Below are positions 8,034 to 16,023 of a DNA stretch of 64,000 bases, piece after piece. The position numbers were made by a program, and so were the translations under genes. The stretch spans positions 1 to 64,000 of the forward strand of contig SFCQ01000006.1 in the NCBI GenBank assembly GCA_004558525.1. The letters are read 5' to 3'. The notes beneath the pieces are model-generated. The model had not been told where the DNA came from, ran no database searches, and saw only the letters and a list, made by a program, of their open reading frames with translations. This stretch comes from Clostridiales bacterium. GTDB lineage: Bacteria; Bacillota; Clostridia; Christensenellales; CAG-138. Within the stretch, counting starts at the first letter, position 1. Each line of letters begins with the position of its first letter.

Positions 8034-9982
8034 ACCGTATTCATGTGCTTGACAGCTACATAGCAAACCGTATAGCGGCAGGCGAAGTTGTGGAAAGGCC
8101 TGCATCGGTCGTTAAAGAGCTGCTTGAAAACGCAATAGACGCAGGCGCCACAGCAGTCACTATCGAAACGAGAGGCGGCGGCCTTGAATCGATACGCGTA
8201 AGCGACAATGGTTCGGGAATAGCTACGGAGGACGCTGCAACCGCATTCTTGCCTCATGCCACAAGCAAGATCAATTCATCGGAAGACCTGTTTTCCATAT
8301 CTACTCTTGGCTTCAGGGGTGAGGCCTTACCGTCAATAGCCGCCGTGTCGTGCGTAACCATGCGCACCAGACTAAAAGGCGCGCACACCGGCGCCCTTAT
8401 AAGGATAGAAGGCGGAGACATAATCGAGAATCATGAGGCGGGCGTACCCGAAGGCACTACGGTAGAGTGTAGCGACCTGTTTTACAATGTGCCCGCAAGA
8501 TTAAAATTCATAAAGAGCGCACGCGCCGAAAGCGCACACATAAGCGACTATGTTTCCCGCATGATAATGGCGAGGCCGGATGTTATGATAAAGCTCATAC
8601 AATCCGGCAAAACGGTTTTCCACAGCGAAGGCAACGGGGAACTGGACAGCGCCATAGCCTGCGTTTACGGCAACGATATACTTAATAATCTAAGAGAAAT
8701 ATACTATGATGACGGTTATTTTTCCCTTGTAGGCTTTATTGGTACCGAGCAGATAGGCAGAGCCTCGCGCACGGCGCAATCCTTCTTTGTCAATTGCCGC
8801 TACATACGCTCACAAAGGCTTTCCTACGCGCTGCAAAGAGCCTATGATACAAGGCTGATGCAGGGACGTTTCCCGTTTGCCGCGCTGCATATATCATTAT
8901 CGCCGGAAGAGGTGGACGTAAACGTCCATCCGAACAAGCTTGAGGTGCGTTTCAGGCATGAAGATAAGATAATGGGCGCTTTTGTTTCCCAATGCAGTAA
9001 GGCACTTGAAAGGCCCATATTTGTTCCGGCGGAGTATGCGAAGGAGATCAAAGCTTCAAATGAAATAAAAAGCCCGAGCATTATGGATAAGCCTGTCAAT
9101 CTCTTTGTCGGCCAAAGAGCCGAAAGCAGGATAGACCTCGCTGCAATGCCCATTGAAGCCTTCAACGTGATGCCGAGCAAGGCCGCCTTGGCCGCAAACG
9201 ACGCCGAGAGCGTGCAAAAGGGAAATGCGGCTATATCAAATGATGCCGGCGTTAAAGCCTTCTATAACAATAGAGCAGGTGCAAATGAAAGCAGCTACGG
9301 CAAGCAGGAGTCTGACAGTAATGCTGCAAAGGAAACTGCTGCCTTTATGCAGCCTGAATCTGTCCAAACGAAAACCGCTATGATCAATCCTGTGCAGCAA
9401 ATGGTCGATTTTTCGCAATATGAAATAATCGGCCAGCTTTTTAGCTGCTATTGGGTGATACAGCATGAAGACGAGGTGATATTCATAGATCAGCATGCGG
9501 CGCATGAGCGCAGGCTGTATGAAAGAATAATAGAGCAGAAGCTCTCTCCTGATTCGCAGCAGTTGTTGATACCCGAGGTGATAAAGCTTGCGCCGATGGA
9601 GTTTTCAATACTTACAGAAAACATTGAAAGCTTCAGGGAAATAGGCTTCGATATAGAGGAGTTCGGGCCTTTGACCGTAGGTGTGCGCGCGGTGCCGGGC
9701 ATAATGGATAAAAGCGATATAAAGAGCTTTTTGCTTGACGCAATAGCTCAGCTTGACGCAAAGAACAAGCTTACCACAATGGATATGAAGCGCAGCGCGC
9801 TTATTACAAGAGCCTGCAAATCTGCGATAAAGGCAGGGGAGAGGATAGACGAAAGCGAGATCCGCGCCCTGCTCGATCAATACAACAAGGAAGGCGTACC
9901 GCTTACCTGCCCGCACGGAAGGCCGGTTATGGCAAGGATGACGAAGGCGGAGTTTGAGAAACTGTTCAGGCGGACTGTATGA
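8030..9982 (+). CDS. mutL: DNA mismatch repair endonuclease MutL
   Basis: Couples MutS recognition to strand incision. The N-terminal GHKL ATPase shows ELLENAIDAGAT, DNGSGI and FRGEALPSI within the first 110 residues. A variable linker of about 130 residues (approximately 330-460) follows. The C-terminal dimer domain carries the metal-binding DQHAAHERRLYER motif near residue 487, with ACKSAIKAGER and CPHGRPV near the end. These are the marks of nicking MutL proteins from bacteria without Dam/MutH. It overlaps mutS and miaA by four bases on each side. Confidence 0.98.
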   Translation: MNRIHVLDSYIANRIAAGEVVERPASVVKELLENAIDAGATAVTIETRGGGLESIRVSDNGSGIATEDAATAFLPHATSKINSSEDLFSISTLGFRGEALPSIAAVSCVTMRTRLKGAHTGALIRIEGGDIIENHEAGVPEGTTVECSDLFYNVPARLKFIKSARAESAHISDYVSRMIMARPDVMIKLIQSGKTVFHSEGNGELDSAIACVYGNDILNNLREIYYDDGYFSLVGFIGTEQIGRASRTAQSFFVNCRYIRSQRLSYALQRAYDTRLMQGRFPFAALHISLSPEEVDVNVHPNKLEVRFRHEDKIMGAFVSQCSKALERPIFVPAEYAKEIKASNEIKSPSIMDKPVNLFVGQRAESRIDLAAMPIEAFNVMPSKAALAANDAESVQKGNAAISNDAGVKAFYNNRAGANESSYGKQESDSNAAKETAAFMQPESVQTKTAMINPVQQMVDFSQYEIIGQLFSCYWVIQHEDEVIFIDQHAAHERRLYERIIEQKLSPDSQQLLIPEVIKLAPMEFSILTENIESFREIGFDIEEFGPLTVGVRAVPGIMDKSDIKSFLLDAIAQLDAKNKLTTMDMKRSALITRACKSAIKAGERIDESEIRALLDQYNKEGVPLTCPHGRPVMARMTKAEFEKLFRRTV

Positions 9983-10926
9983 CGAAGGATAAGCTTTTTA
10001 TACTTACCGGGCCAACTGCAAGCGGGAAAACTGCGGCTTCTGTGCTTTTGGCGAAGCTTATGGATGCCGAGATAATATCGGCGGACGCTATACAGCTTTA
10101 TAAAGGGCTAAACATAGGCTCTGCTAAGCCGACCGTTGAAGAACGCCAGGGCATAGAGCATCATCTTATAGACTGTATAGACCCGCACGAGCCTAAGTTC
10201 ACCGTATCCTGCTTTAGAGATGCCGCTATAAAAGCGACGGAGGCTATAATAGCAAAAGGCAAGCGGCCTCTCGTTGTCGGCGGCACAGGACTATATATAA
10301 ACGCGCTTACATATCCGCTTTCCTTTTCAAACATTCCTCCAAACGAGGAACTTAGAAGCGAGCTTTTAGCTAAAGAGTCAGAGGAAAAAGGCTATTTATA
10401 TAAGCTGCTTACCGAAAAGGACAAAAAAACGGCCGACAGGCTGCACCCAAATGACATCAAACGCATAGTGCGCGCGCTCGAAATGTGCATAGCGGCCGGA
10501 ATACCGGCATCCGAGCAAGGGCCCGGGTTTACGCACAGGGACGATGATAAGCTCGCCTTCATGCCGGTCATGGCTGCCATAACCATGCCGCGTGAAATGC
10601 TTTATGCGCGCATAGAGAAGCGCGTTGACATGATGTTTGATATGGGGCTTATTGATGAGGTAAAGGGGCTTATCGATTCAGGCTGTACAACGGAGCTTCC
10701 TGCCATGCAGGGGCTTGGGTATAAGGAGACGGCGGCTTATCTTTGCGGCGAATGTACGCTTGAAGAAGCTAAGGAAACCATAAAGCGCGAGACCAGGCGT
10801 TTTGCAAAAAGGCAACTCACATGGTTCAGGCGGGAGGAGCGCATACGCTGGTTTGATGCAAGCGAATATAATAGTGCAGAATCGCTCGCAGGCGCGCTTA
10901 AGGAGTATTATCTATCGGAGGAATAG
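9979..10926 (+). CDS. miaA: tRNA dimethylallyltransferase
   Basis: Transfers the dimethylallyl group to A37 of tRNAs reading UNN codons, giving the i6A that MiaB then modifies. The 315-residue product has the P-loop GPTASGKT at 11-18, the substrate-binding DAIQLYKGLNIGSAKP segment and the DIKRIVRALE motif near 155. The C-terminal tRNA-contacting KRETRRFAKRQLTWFR lies near 270. The start overlaps the mutL stop (ATGA) and the stop lies two bases before hfq, an order common in bacteria. Confidence 0.97.
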   Translation: MTKDKLFILTGPTASGKTAASVLLAKLMDAEIISADAIQLYKGLNIGSAKPTVEERQGIEHHLIDCIDPHEPKFTVSCFRDAAIKATEAIIAKGKRPLVVGGTGLYINALTYPLSFSNIPPNEELRSELLAKESEEKGYLYKLLTEKDKKTADRLHPNDIKRIVRALEMCIAAGIPASEQGPGFTHRDDDKLAFMPVMAAITMPREMLYARIEKRVDMMFDMGLIDEVKGLIDSGCTTELPAMQGLGYKETAAYLCGECTLEEAKETIKRETRRFAKRQLTWFRREERIRWFDASEYNSAESLAGALKEYYLSEE

Positions 10927-10928
10927 CT

Positions 10929-11189
10929 ATGGCAAACGAAGGGCGCAGCAATTTGCAGGACGAATTTCTCAACCGTATGCGAAAAAGCCGCACGCCGGTA
11001 ACTATACATGTTATAAATGGCTATCAGCTCAACCACCTAAAGATATTGAGCTATGACAGCTATGTTATTTTGGCTGAAGATGACAGGGGAGCGCAAAAGC
11101 TGATATATAAGCATGCCATATCCACGCTCACTCCGGAAGCCGGGGAGAATACAAGCGATTCTAAGGAGAACAATGCAAATGATAAATGA
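10929..11189 (+). CDS. hfq: RNA chaperone Hfq (divergent Sm1 motif)
   Basis: An 86-residue Sm-like protein that forms hexamers binding small RNAs and A-rich mRNA. The N-terminus LQDEFLNRMRKSRTPVTIHV and the Sm2 motif KLIYKHAISTLTP are typical. The Sm1 part, NGYQLNHLKILSYDSYVIL, departs from the usual NGxxLxGxVxxFDxF: the glycine is absent and the FD pair is YD. An acidic, Asn/Ser-rich tail of about 18 residues follows. The Shine-Dalgarno sequence GGAGG sits in the end of miaA. Its last 17 bases overlap the next gene. Confidence 0.93.
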   Translation: MANEGRSNLQDEFLNRMRKSRTPVTIHVINGYQLNHLKILSYDSYVILAEDDRGAQKLIYKHAISTLTPEAGENTSDSKENNANDK

Positions 11190-12480
11190 TGCAGCCGCCC
11201 TTGCGGCGATAAATGAGCTAAAAATATCAAAGGCCGTTTACGGATTCGTGCGTTCGGCCGAAGATGAGCTGGCCAGCGTATATACTTCGATAGACGCTGT
11301 TGCCGAAGCCAATTTTGCACGCGTGCTTGGCGGTTTTAAGGAAGAAAACGTAGGCCTCAGACACTTTGCTCCTACTACCGGCTATGGCTATGACGATTCC
11401 GGCAGAGACACGCTCGACAGACTGTTTGCTCACGCCCTTTTTGCAGAAGATGCGCTTGTACGGCCGCAGTTGACGTCCGGAACGCATGCTTTGTATATGG
11501 CGCTAAACGGGTTATGCAGCGCGGGCTATTCTGTGGTAGCCGCTTCCGGAAAGCCATACGATACGCTTGAAGGAGCCATAGGCTTAAGCGGAGACTACCC
11601 TCATTCCCTCGTTAAGCAAGGGGTATCGTTTGATTTTGTTGAGCTTGATCGTAACGGCAAGATAAACATAGATAATGTGCTTAAAACGATAGAAGAGAAA
11701 AAAGCCGATGTTCTCTACGTTCAGCGCTCACGCGGCTATGCATGGCGCGATTCTCTTTTAGTCAATGAGGATATGAAGCCCCTCTTTGACGCCGTAAAGG
11801 CAAAGCATAAAAACATAGCGATATTTGTTGACAATTGCTATGGCGAATTCACGGACATAGTTGAGCCGCTTTGCGCAGGTGCGGACGTTATAGCCGGTTC
11901 CCTCATAAAGAATCCGGGCGGCGGATTAGCCCCTACAGGCGGCTACATCGCGGGCAAAGCAAAGTATATACAAAAGATAGAGCAGCTGCTCACCGTGCCT
12001 GGTATGGGCCGAGAGGTGGGCTCCTACGCCGCAAGCTACAGGCCATTCTATCAGGGTCTGTATATGGCGCCGCACACAACCGCTCAGGCTCTTAAGGGCG
12101 CCGCCTTGTTTGCAAGGGTGTTTGAAAGGCTTGGTATGCAGACCATGCCCGCTTCTGATGCAAAGCGTTCGGACATAGTTCAGGCGGTGCGCTTTAATGA
12201 GGAAGAGGGGCTTATATCCTTCTGCCGCAGCATACAAAGCGCCTCTCCCGTGGATTCGGCAGCCGTTCCCGAGCCTTGGGACATGCCTGGCTATACCTCT
12301 AAAGTGATAATGGCTGCCGGAGCATTCGTACAGGGCTCTTCTATCGAGCTTAGCGCCGATGCGCCTATAAGAAAGCCCTACACGGCTTATGTGCAGGGCG
12401 GTTTGACGATAGAACATTGCAGGCTTGCGGTGATGCTTGCGTTAAACGACCTTGTCAATGCCGGAATAGTCAGGATTTAA
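11173..12480 (+). CDS. PLP-dependent YnbB / aluminium-resistance family protein
   Basis: A 435-residue fold-type I PLP enzyme of the group annotated as aluminium resistance or methionine gamma-lyase family protein. Visible landmarks are FAPTTGYGYDDSGRDTLDRL, the LTSGTHALYMAL segment, FVDNCYGEFTD and the likely Schiff-base lysine in AGSLIKNPGGGLAPTGGY near residue 246. Substrate and role are not established for the family. An upstream in-frame start at 11113 lies deep in hfq; ATG 11173 has AAGGAG just upstream and overlaps the hfq end by 17 bases. Bacillus carries ynbB in the same neighbourhood, close to hfq and glnA. Confidence 0.85.
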   Translation: MQMINDAAALAAINELKISKAVYGFVRSAEDELASVYTSIDAVAEANFARVLGGFKEENVGLRHFAPTTGYGYDDSGRDTLDRLFAHALFAEDALVRPQLTSGTHALYMALNGLCSAGYSVVAASGKPYDTLEGAIGLSGDYPHSLVKQGVSFDFVELDRNGKINIDNVLKTIEEKKADVLYVQRSRGYAWRDSLLVNEDMKPLFDAVKAKHKNIAIFVDNCYGEFTDIVEPLCAGADVIAGSLIKNPGGGLAPTGGYIAGKAKYIQKIEQLLTVPGMGREVGSYAASYRPFYQGLYMAPHTTAQALKGAALFARVFERLGMQTMPASDAKRSDIVQAVRFNEEEGLISFCRSIQSASPVDSAAVPEPWDMPGYTSKVIMAAGAFVQGSSIELSADAPIRKPYTAYVQGGLTIEHCRLAVMLALNDLVNAGIVRI

Positions 12481-13106
12481 TATTCTCTGTATAATCCGAT
12501 AAGCTTACCGACTATCTCAACATCACTTTTATCAAGTATTATGGGCTGCATGCTGCTGTTTTCAGGCTGCAGCCTTACTTTATTCCCTTTTTCAAAGTAT
12601 ATCCGCTTCAATGTTGCCGATTCGCCAAAAACGCGCACAACAGCTATGTCTCCAGCTTCAACGGATATTCCTTTATGCACTATTATGGTATCGCCGTTGT
12701 TTATCCCTGCTTCTATCATGCTTTCTCCGTTTATCTTAAGCATGAATACCTCTGTTGCGTCGCCGCCCTTAAGCAGGCTTTTAGGCATGTTGTAGTATTC
12801 CTGCACGTTGTCGTCAGCAAGTATAGGCGTTCCTGCGGCAACGTTGCCAACGAGCGGAACTGACTGCACATGCGTCTTTTTAACCTGCGTGCCGGTCCCC
12901 GGCAGAGTTATGCTGCGCTGCTTGGACGGATTTAGCACTATAAGCCCCTTTTCGGCAAGCTTTGTTATATGCATATGCACAGTTGAAGTAGAGCGTAGGC
13001 CAAGCGCCGCGCCTATCTCGCGCACGGTAGGGGGATATGCGTTTTCGGCAATAAAGCGCTTTATGAACTCGTATACTGCATTTTGAGTTTCACCGGATTT
13101 CCGCAT
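12477..13106 (-). CDS. lexA: SOS repressor LexA
   Basis: Represses DNA-damage genes and cleaves itself when activated by RecA filaments. The 209-residue protein has an N-terminal winged helix (YPPTVREIGAALGLRSTSTV, 24-43), the Ala91-Gly92 cleavage bond in VAAGTP, the catalytic serine 129 (NGESM) and lysine 167 (ATLKR). A GTG at 13124 would add six residues, but ATG 13106 has GGAGG nine bases upstream. The promoter carries a LexA box overlapping its -35, so it is autoregulated. It converges with the YnbB-like gene, overlapping it by four bases. Confidence 0.96.
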   Translation of the reverse strand: MRKSGETQNAVYEFIKRFIAENAYPPTVREIGAALGLRSTSTVHMHITKLAEKGLIVLNPSKQRSITLPGTGTQVKKTHVQSVPLVGNVAAGTPILADDNVQEYYNMPKSLLKGGDATEVFMLKINGESMIEAGINNGDTIIVHKGISVEAGDIAVVRVFGESATLKRIYFEKGNKVRLQPENSSMQPIILDKSDVEIVGKLIGLYREY

Positions 13107-13153
13107 GGTTAACAACCTCCGCACTTTGTGGTATTATATAAAAGCGTTAAGTA

Positions 13154-13182
13154 ATTATAGCACATGATTTCGCTTAATGCAA
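13154..13182 (-). promoter_or_regulatory. lexA promoter
   Basis: On the minus strand TTGCAT (13182-13177), exactly 17 bp and a perfect TATAAT (13159-13154). The LexA box at 13181-13192 touches the -35 element, the expected layout for autorepression. Confidence 0.7.
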
Positions 13183-13192
13183 ACCTTTGTTC
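13181..13192 (-). promoter_or_regulatory. LexA operator (SOS box)
   Basis: Minus-strand GAACAAAGGTTT fits the Gram-positive SOS box pattern GAAC-N4-GTTY. It overlaps the -35 of lexA by two bases and lies 39 bp upstream of the ATG of the divergent small gene at 13231. It could therefore control both. Confidence 0.7.
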
Positions 13193-13230
13193 TGAATATT
13201 GAAGGCTTTATTCCTAAAAAGGAGGACAAA

Positions 13231-13623
13231 ATGGCAGCTAAAACGCCTTACAGGACCCCAGAAGGGGATATGTGCGACCTTGACCCAAACAAGGTATGCG
13301 ATAACTGCATGAAATGCGTAAAAAAGAACGGCGCCGATTATGCCGAAATACTTGCTGACTTTGATCCGGAATCAATAAGGATATTCACTCCAGGTGAAGA
13401 TGAGGACGCTGTAAACGAGCCTATACCCGGGCTTGATATAGACCCTGAGCTTATGGCGGAGTGGGAGGAGAAGCTTAGGCTCGCAGAAGAGGCGGACAGG
13501 CAAAAACGTGCAGAACCGGCTGAGGAGGCGGGGGAGAGCGAAGAGCCCATAGGCTACCGCGGTTCGCGAAAAAGGCGCGAGCATATTTCTCACATACAAA
13601 AGAATAAACAAAAGCCTTTTTAG
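13231..13623 (+). CDS. Small conserved protein with a CxxCxxC motif
   Basis: A 130-residue acidic protein, not recognised as a named family. It begins MAAKTPYRTPEGDMCDLDPNK and then has CDNCMKC, so four Cys lie within residues 12-30 and suggest a metal site. The middle is rich in Asp/Glu, and the C-terminus is basic (GSRKRREHISHIQKNKQK). AAGGAGG sits six bases before ATG 13231; an in-frame ATG further up (13177) lies inside the lexA promoter and is unlikely. It is divergent from lexA across a LexA box, so SOS control is possible. Its stop overlaps that of the convergent recombinase gene by three bases. Confidence 0.75.
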   Translation: MAAKTPYRTPEGDMCDLDPNKVCDNCMKCVKKNGADYAEILADFDPESIRIFTPGEDEDAVNEPIPGLDIDPELMAEWEEKLRLAEEADRQKRAEPAEEAGESEEPIGYRGSRKRREHISHIQKNKQKPF

Positions 13624-14672
13624 TCTTCCCTCAGCTTTATCACCTTGGCGGCAAGCCTGCGCCTGTCTTCCGATACGGCGGCGTAGTGTTTACGGGTGGT
13701 GTTAACGTCCTTGTGTCCTAAAACGTCGGCTACAAGGTAGATATCGCCCGTTTCGTTGTACAGATTCGTCCCGTATGTGCTTCTTAACTTATGGGGCGAT
13801 ATTTTTTTGAGAGGCACCGCTATTTTAGCGTATTTTTCTACTATGTTTTCAACGGCCCTGACAGTAAGCCTTGTTCTTTGCAGGGATAGGAACAGCGCCT
13901 GCTCGTGGCCTTCTTGAGCCTGTATCTTTTCGCGCTCCAGCATATAGTCAAGCAGTGCCGCCCTTGCTTCATCTCCAAACACAAGAATATCCTGCTTGCC
14001 GCCCTTGCGTATTATCGAGAATTCATTTGAGCTGAAATTGATATCGTCTATATCTATGCCTACAAGCTCGCTTATGCGAATTCCCGTGCCTAAAAAAAGC
14101 GTAAGTATAGCAAGGTCGCGCTTTTGCGTCTTGTTATGATAAGCCTTTTGCTTTTCAGTCAACCCATCGCCATTTTGAACAACATCCAGCAGATCTGCCA
14201 CTTCATTCGGTTCAAGCCTGATTATCGCTTTGTCCCTTATGGTAGGCAGGTCTACTAAAGACGGCGCATTATGCGTCAGCTTCTCTTTTTTATAGAAGTA
14301 TTTATACAGCGATCTTATGCTTGAAAGCTTACGCGCCTTTGCACGCTCCTGATTCACCTTTTCGCGTTCGTCATCGCCAAAATACATGGTCACAAAGCTC
14401 AAGTATATCTCTATATCCGTTACGCTGACCCTGTCAAGATCGGAAAGGGTGAGGGAGCGTATATCATCCATCTTAAAGCTTTCGTTTTCTTTTATAAGAT
14501 AGCTGAAAAAGTTCTTTATGTCGCCTGCATAGGCTATGCGCGTCCTTACAAGCGTTTCATTCTCAATACCTCTGAAAAACTCCGCGCAAAACGCCGGCAG
14601 CTCGCTTATCATGCGCTTGAGCTGCTGCATGTATTCTTTATATTGGCTGCCGCCAAAAGCCTGATTTGCCAC
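13620..14672 (-). CDS. Tyrosine recombinase / integrase family protein
   Basis: A 350-residue site-specific recombinase with a SAM-like N-terminal core-binding domain (about 35-130) and a C-terminal catalytic domain. The active-site set is complete: Arg199 (GTGIRISEL), Lys226 (RKGGKQ), His294 and Arg297 (SPHKLRSTY), His320 (VLGHKD) and nucleophile Tyr330 (TRKHY). The start is GTG with GGAAG about ten bases upstream. Unlike phage integrases it is not next to phage genes; native codon use suggests a resident Xer-like or housekeeping protein. A perfect 16-bp-arm inverted repeat lies 83-118 bp upstream of the start and may be its target or operator. Confidence 0.88.
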   Translation of the reverse strand: MANQAFGGSQYKEYMQQLKRMISELPAFCAEFFRGIENETLVRTRIAYAGDIKNFFSYLIKENESFKMDDIRSLTLSDLDRVSVTDIEIYLSFVTMYFGDDEREKVNQERAKARKLSSIRSLYKYFYKKEKLTHNAPSLVDLPTIRDKAIIRLEPNEVADLLDVVQNGDGLTEKQKAYHNKTQKRDLAILTLFLGTGIRISELVGIDIDDINFSSNEFSIIRKGGKQDILVFGDEARAALLDYMLEREKIQAQEGHEQALFLSLQRTRLTVRAVENIVEKYAKIAVPLKKISPHKLRSTYGTNLYNETGDIYLVADVLGHKDVNTTRKHYAAVSEDRRRLAAKVIKLRED

Positions 14673-14754
14673 TTGTTTTTGCTTCCTTTCAATATATGTT
14701 TAATCATAGTGCATCTAAGCACAGGGGAGCCTTTATATCAGCTGGCCTCACATA

Positions 14755-14790
14755 CAACTATTCGTTAAACACAAGTTTAACGAATAGTTG
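14755..14790. repeat. Perfect 16-bp inverted repeat upstream of the recombinase gene
   Basis: CAACTATTCGTTAAAC at 14755-14770, the four bases ACAA, then its exact reverse complement at 14775-14790. It sits between rnhA and the recombinase gene. No T-run follows on either strand, so it is a poor intrinsic terminator. Candidates are a recombination core site (14-bp arms around 8 bp), an operator for a dimeric regulator, or an RNA hairpin in the recombinase leader. Confidence 0.85.
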
Positions 14791-14845
14791 AGCCAAAATC
14801 AAGCCTTATTTATAGAAAATACGGTTTTAATCCATTCGGAATCCT

Positions 14846-15289
14846 TCAGGTATTGTCAAGAGCTTTTATGGCGTCCCTTGCAAGCTTATCGCAACGGTTG
14901 TTGTTTTCGTTATCGCTGTGTCCTTTAACTTTATGAAAGCTTACCTGATGCACATTTGTCAGCTCAATCAGCCGTTGCCACAGTTCCTGATTCTCTACGG
15001 GCTTTTTAGCGGCTGTGCGCCAGTTATTTGCTTTCCATCTTTCAAGCCAGTCTTCATTAAAGGCCCTGCACAGATACGCGCTGTCCGTATATAATTGGAC
15101 TATGCAAGGCTCTTTAAGCGCCTCAAGCGCAGATATCGCCGCAGTAAGCTCCATGCGGTTATTGGTTGTGTCCTTACAACCGCCGCTGATCTCTTTTCTG
15201 AAAGAGCCATATATCATTATTGCACCCCAGCCGCCAGGACCCGGATTTCCCGAGCATGCGCCATCGGTATATATAGTTAATTCTTTCAC
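14846..15289 (-). CDS. rnhA: Ribonuclease HI
   Basis: Cuts the RNA strand of RNA-DNA hybrids. The 147-residue protein has the four acidic catalytic residues Asp9 (YTDGACSGNPGPGGWG), Glu47 (NNRMELTA), Asp69 (LYTDSAY) and Asp134 (NRCDKLARDA), plus the assisting His124. I chose the GTG at 15289 because AAAGGA lies seven bases upstream and the protein then begins VKELTIYTDG, as family members do. An ATG at 15304 and a TTG at 15310 are alternatives adding five or seven residues. Confidence 0.94.
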   Translation of the reverse strand: MKELTIYTDGACSGNPGPGGWGAIMIYGSFRKEISGGCKDTTNNRMELTAAISALEALKEPCIVQLYTDSAYLCRAFNEDWLERWKANNWRTAAKKPVENQELWQRLIELTNVHQVSFHKVKGHSDNENNNRCDKLARDAIKALDNT

Positions 15290-15401
15290 AATCTTTCCTT
15301 TCATAATCAATTCATCATTGAAATTATACCATATATAAGCCTTTTTTACTACATGAGCGGCCTATTTAGATGAATAAGGAAAAATTTGCTGAAATAATGT
15401 G

Positions 15402-15430
15402 TTGACATTCTGAGTGAAATGCGGTATAGT
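15402..15430 (+). promoter_or_regulatory. Promoter of the tRNA cluster
   Basis: Perfect TTGACA at 15402-15407, a 17-bp spacer and TATAGT at 15425-15430, 30 bp before the first tRNA. It is strong, as expected for a stable-RNA operon. Confidence 0.8.
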
Positions 15431-15459
15431 ATCAGACGTCGCGAAAAGCGAACGTGCTT

Positions 15460-15536
15460 CGGGGTGTAGCGCAGTCCGGTAGCGCACGTGCTTTGGGAGC
15501 ATGGGGCCGGGGGTTCAAATCCCTTCACCCCGACCA
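15460..15536 (+). tRNA. tRNA-Pro (anticodon TGG)
   Basis: A full cloverleaf of 77 nt including the encoded CCA; the anticodon loop TTTGGGA gives TGG. The acceptor stem CGGGGTG pairs with CACCCCG. It is the first of eight tRNAs read from the promoter at 15402. Confidence 0.95.
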
Positions 15537-15541
15537 AATAT

Positions 15542-15617
15542 GGCCCCTTGGTCAAGCGGTCTAAGACACCGCCCTTTCACGGCGGTAACAGGAGTTCGAG
15601 TCTCCTAGGGGTCACCA
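15542..15617 (+). tRNA. tRNA-Glu (anticodon TTC)
   Basis: The acceptor GGCCCCT pairs with AGGGGTC; the anticodon loop CTTTCAC gives TTC; CCA is encoded. It begins five bases after tRNA-Pro. Confidence 0.95.
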
Positions 15618-15645
15618 CTTTCGATTGCGACATTGTTTAGAAAAT

Positions 15646-15722
15646 GGGCCTTTAGCTCAGTTGGTCAGAGCGGTCGGCTCATAACCGATTGGTCCGGGGT
15701 TCGAGTCCCTGAAGGCCCACCA
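15646..15722 (+). tRNA. tRNA with anticodon CAT (elongator Met or Ile2)
   Basis: The acceptor GGGCCTT pairs with AAGGCCC, the loop is CTCATAA, and CCA is encoded. A CAT anticodon is shared by initiator Met, elongator Met and the Ile2 tRNA whose C34 TilS turns into lysidine to read ATA. The first acceptor pair G-C rules out a typical initiator. The choice between Met and Ile2 cannot be made by eye, and matters because ATA dominates Ile codons here. Confidence 0.9.
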
Positions 15723-15749
15723 TTTTCTTAACGCGTTATTTGAAAACAC

Positions 15750-15826
15750 GGCCCGGTAGTTCAGCTGGTTAGAATGCCAGCCTGTCACGCTGGAGGTCAG
15801 GGGTTCGAGCCCCCTCCGGGTCGCCA
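15750..15826 (+). tRNA. tRNA-Asp (anticodon GTC)
   Basis: The acceptor GGCCCGG pairs with CCGGGTC, the loop CTGTCAC gives GTC, and CCA is encoded. Confidence 0.95.
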
Positions 15827-15834
15827 AATAGCTT

Positions 15835-15910
15835 GCCTCGGTAGCTCAGCTGGTAGAGCAAGGGACTGAAAATCCCTGTGTCGGTGGTTCGACTCCACTC
15901 TGAGGCACCA
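15835..15910 (+). tRNA. tRNA-Phe (anticodon GAA)
   Basis: The acceptor GCCTCGG pairs with CTGAGGC, the loop CTGAAAA gives GAA, and CCA is encoded. Confidence 0.95.
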
Positions 15911-15928
15911 TATGCCATTACAGTGTTT

Positions 15929-16004
15929 GCTGGTGTAGCTCAATTGGCAGAGCAACTGATTTGTAATCAGTAGGTTGCGGGTTCAAGTCCCTTCACCAGC
16001 TCCA
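15929..16004 (+). tRNA. tRNA-Thr (anticodon TGT)
   Basis: The acceptor GCTGGTG pairs with CACCAGC, the loop TTTGTAA gives TGT, and CCA is encoded. Confidence 0.95.
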
Positions 16005-16023
16005 TTGATAAATGATTTGCCGT

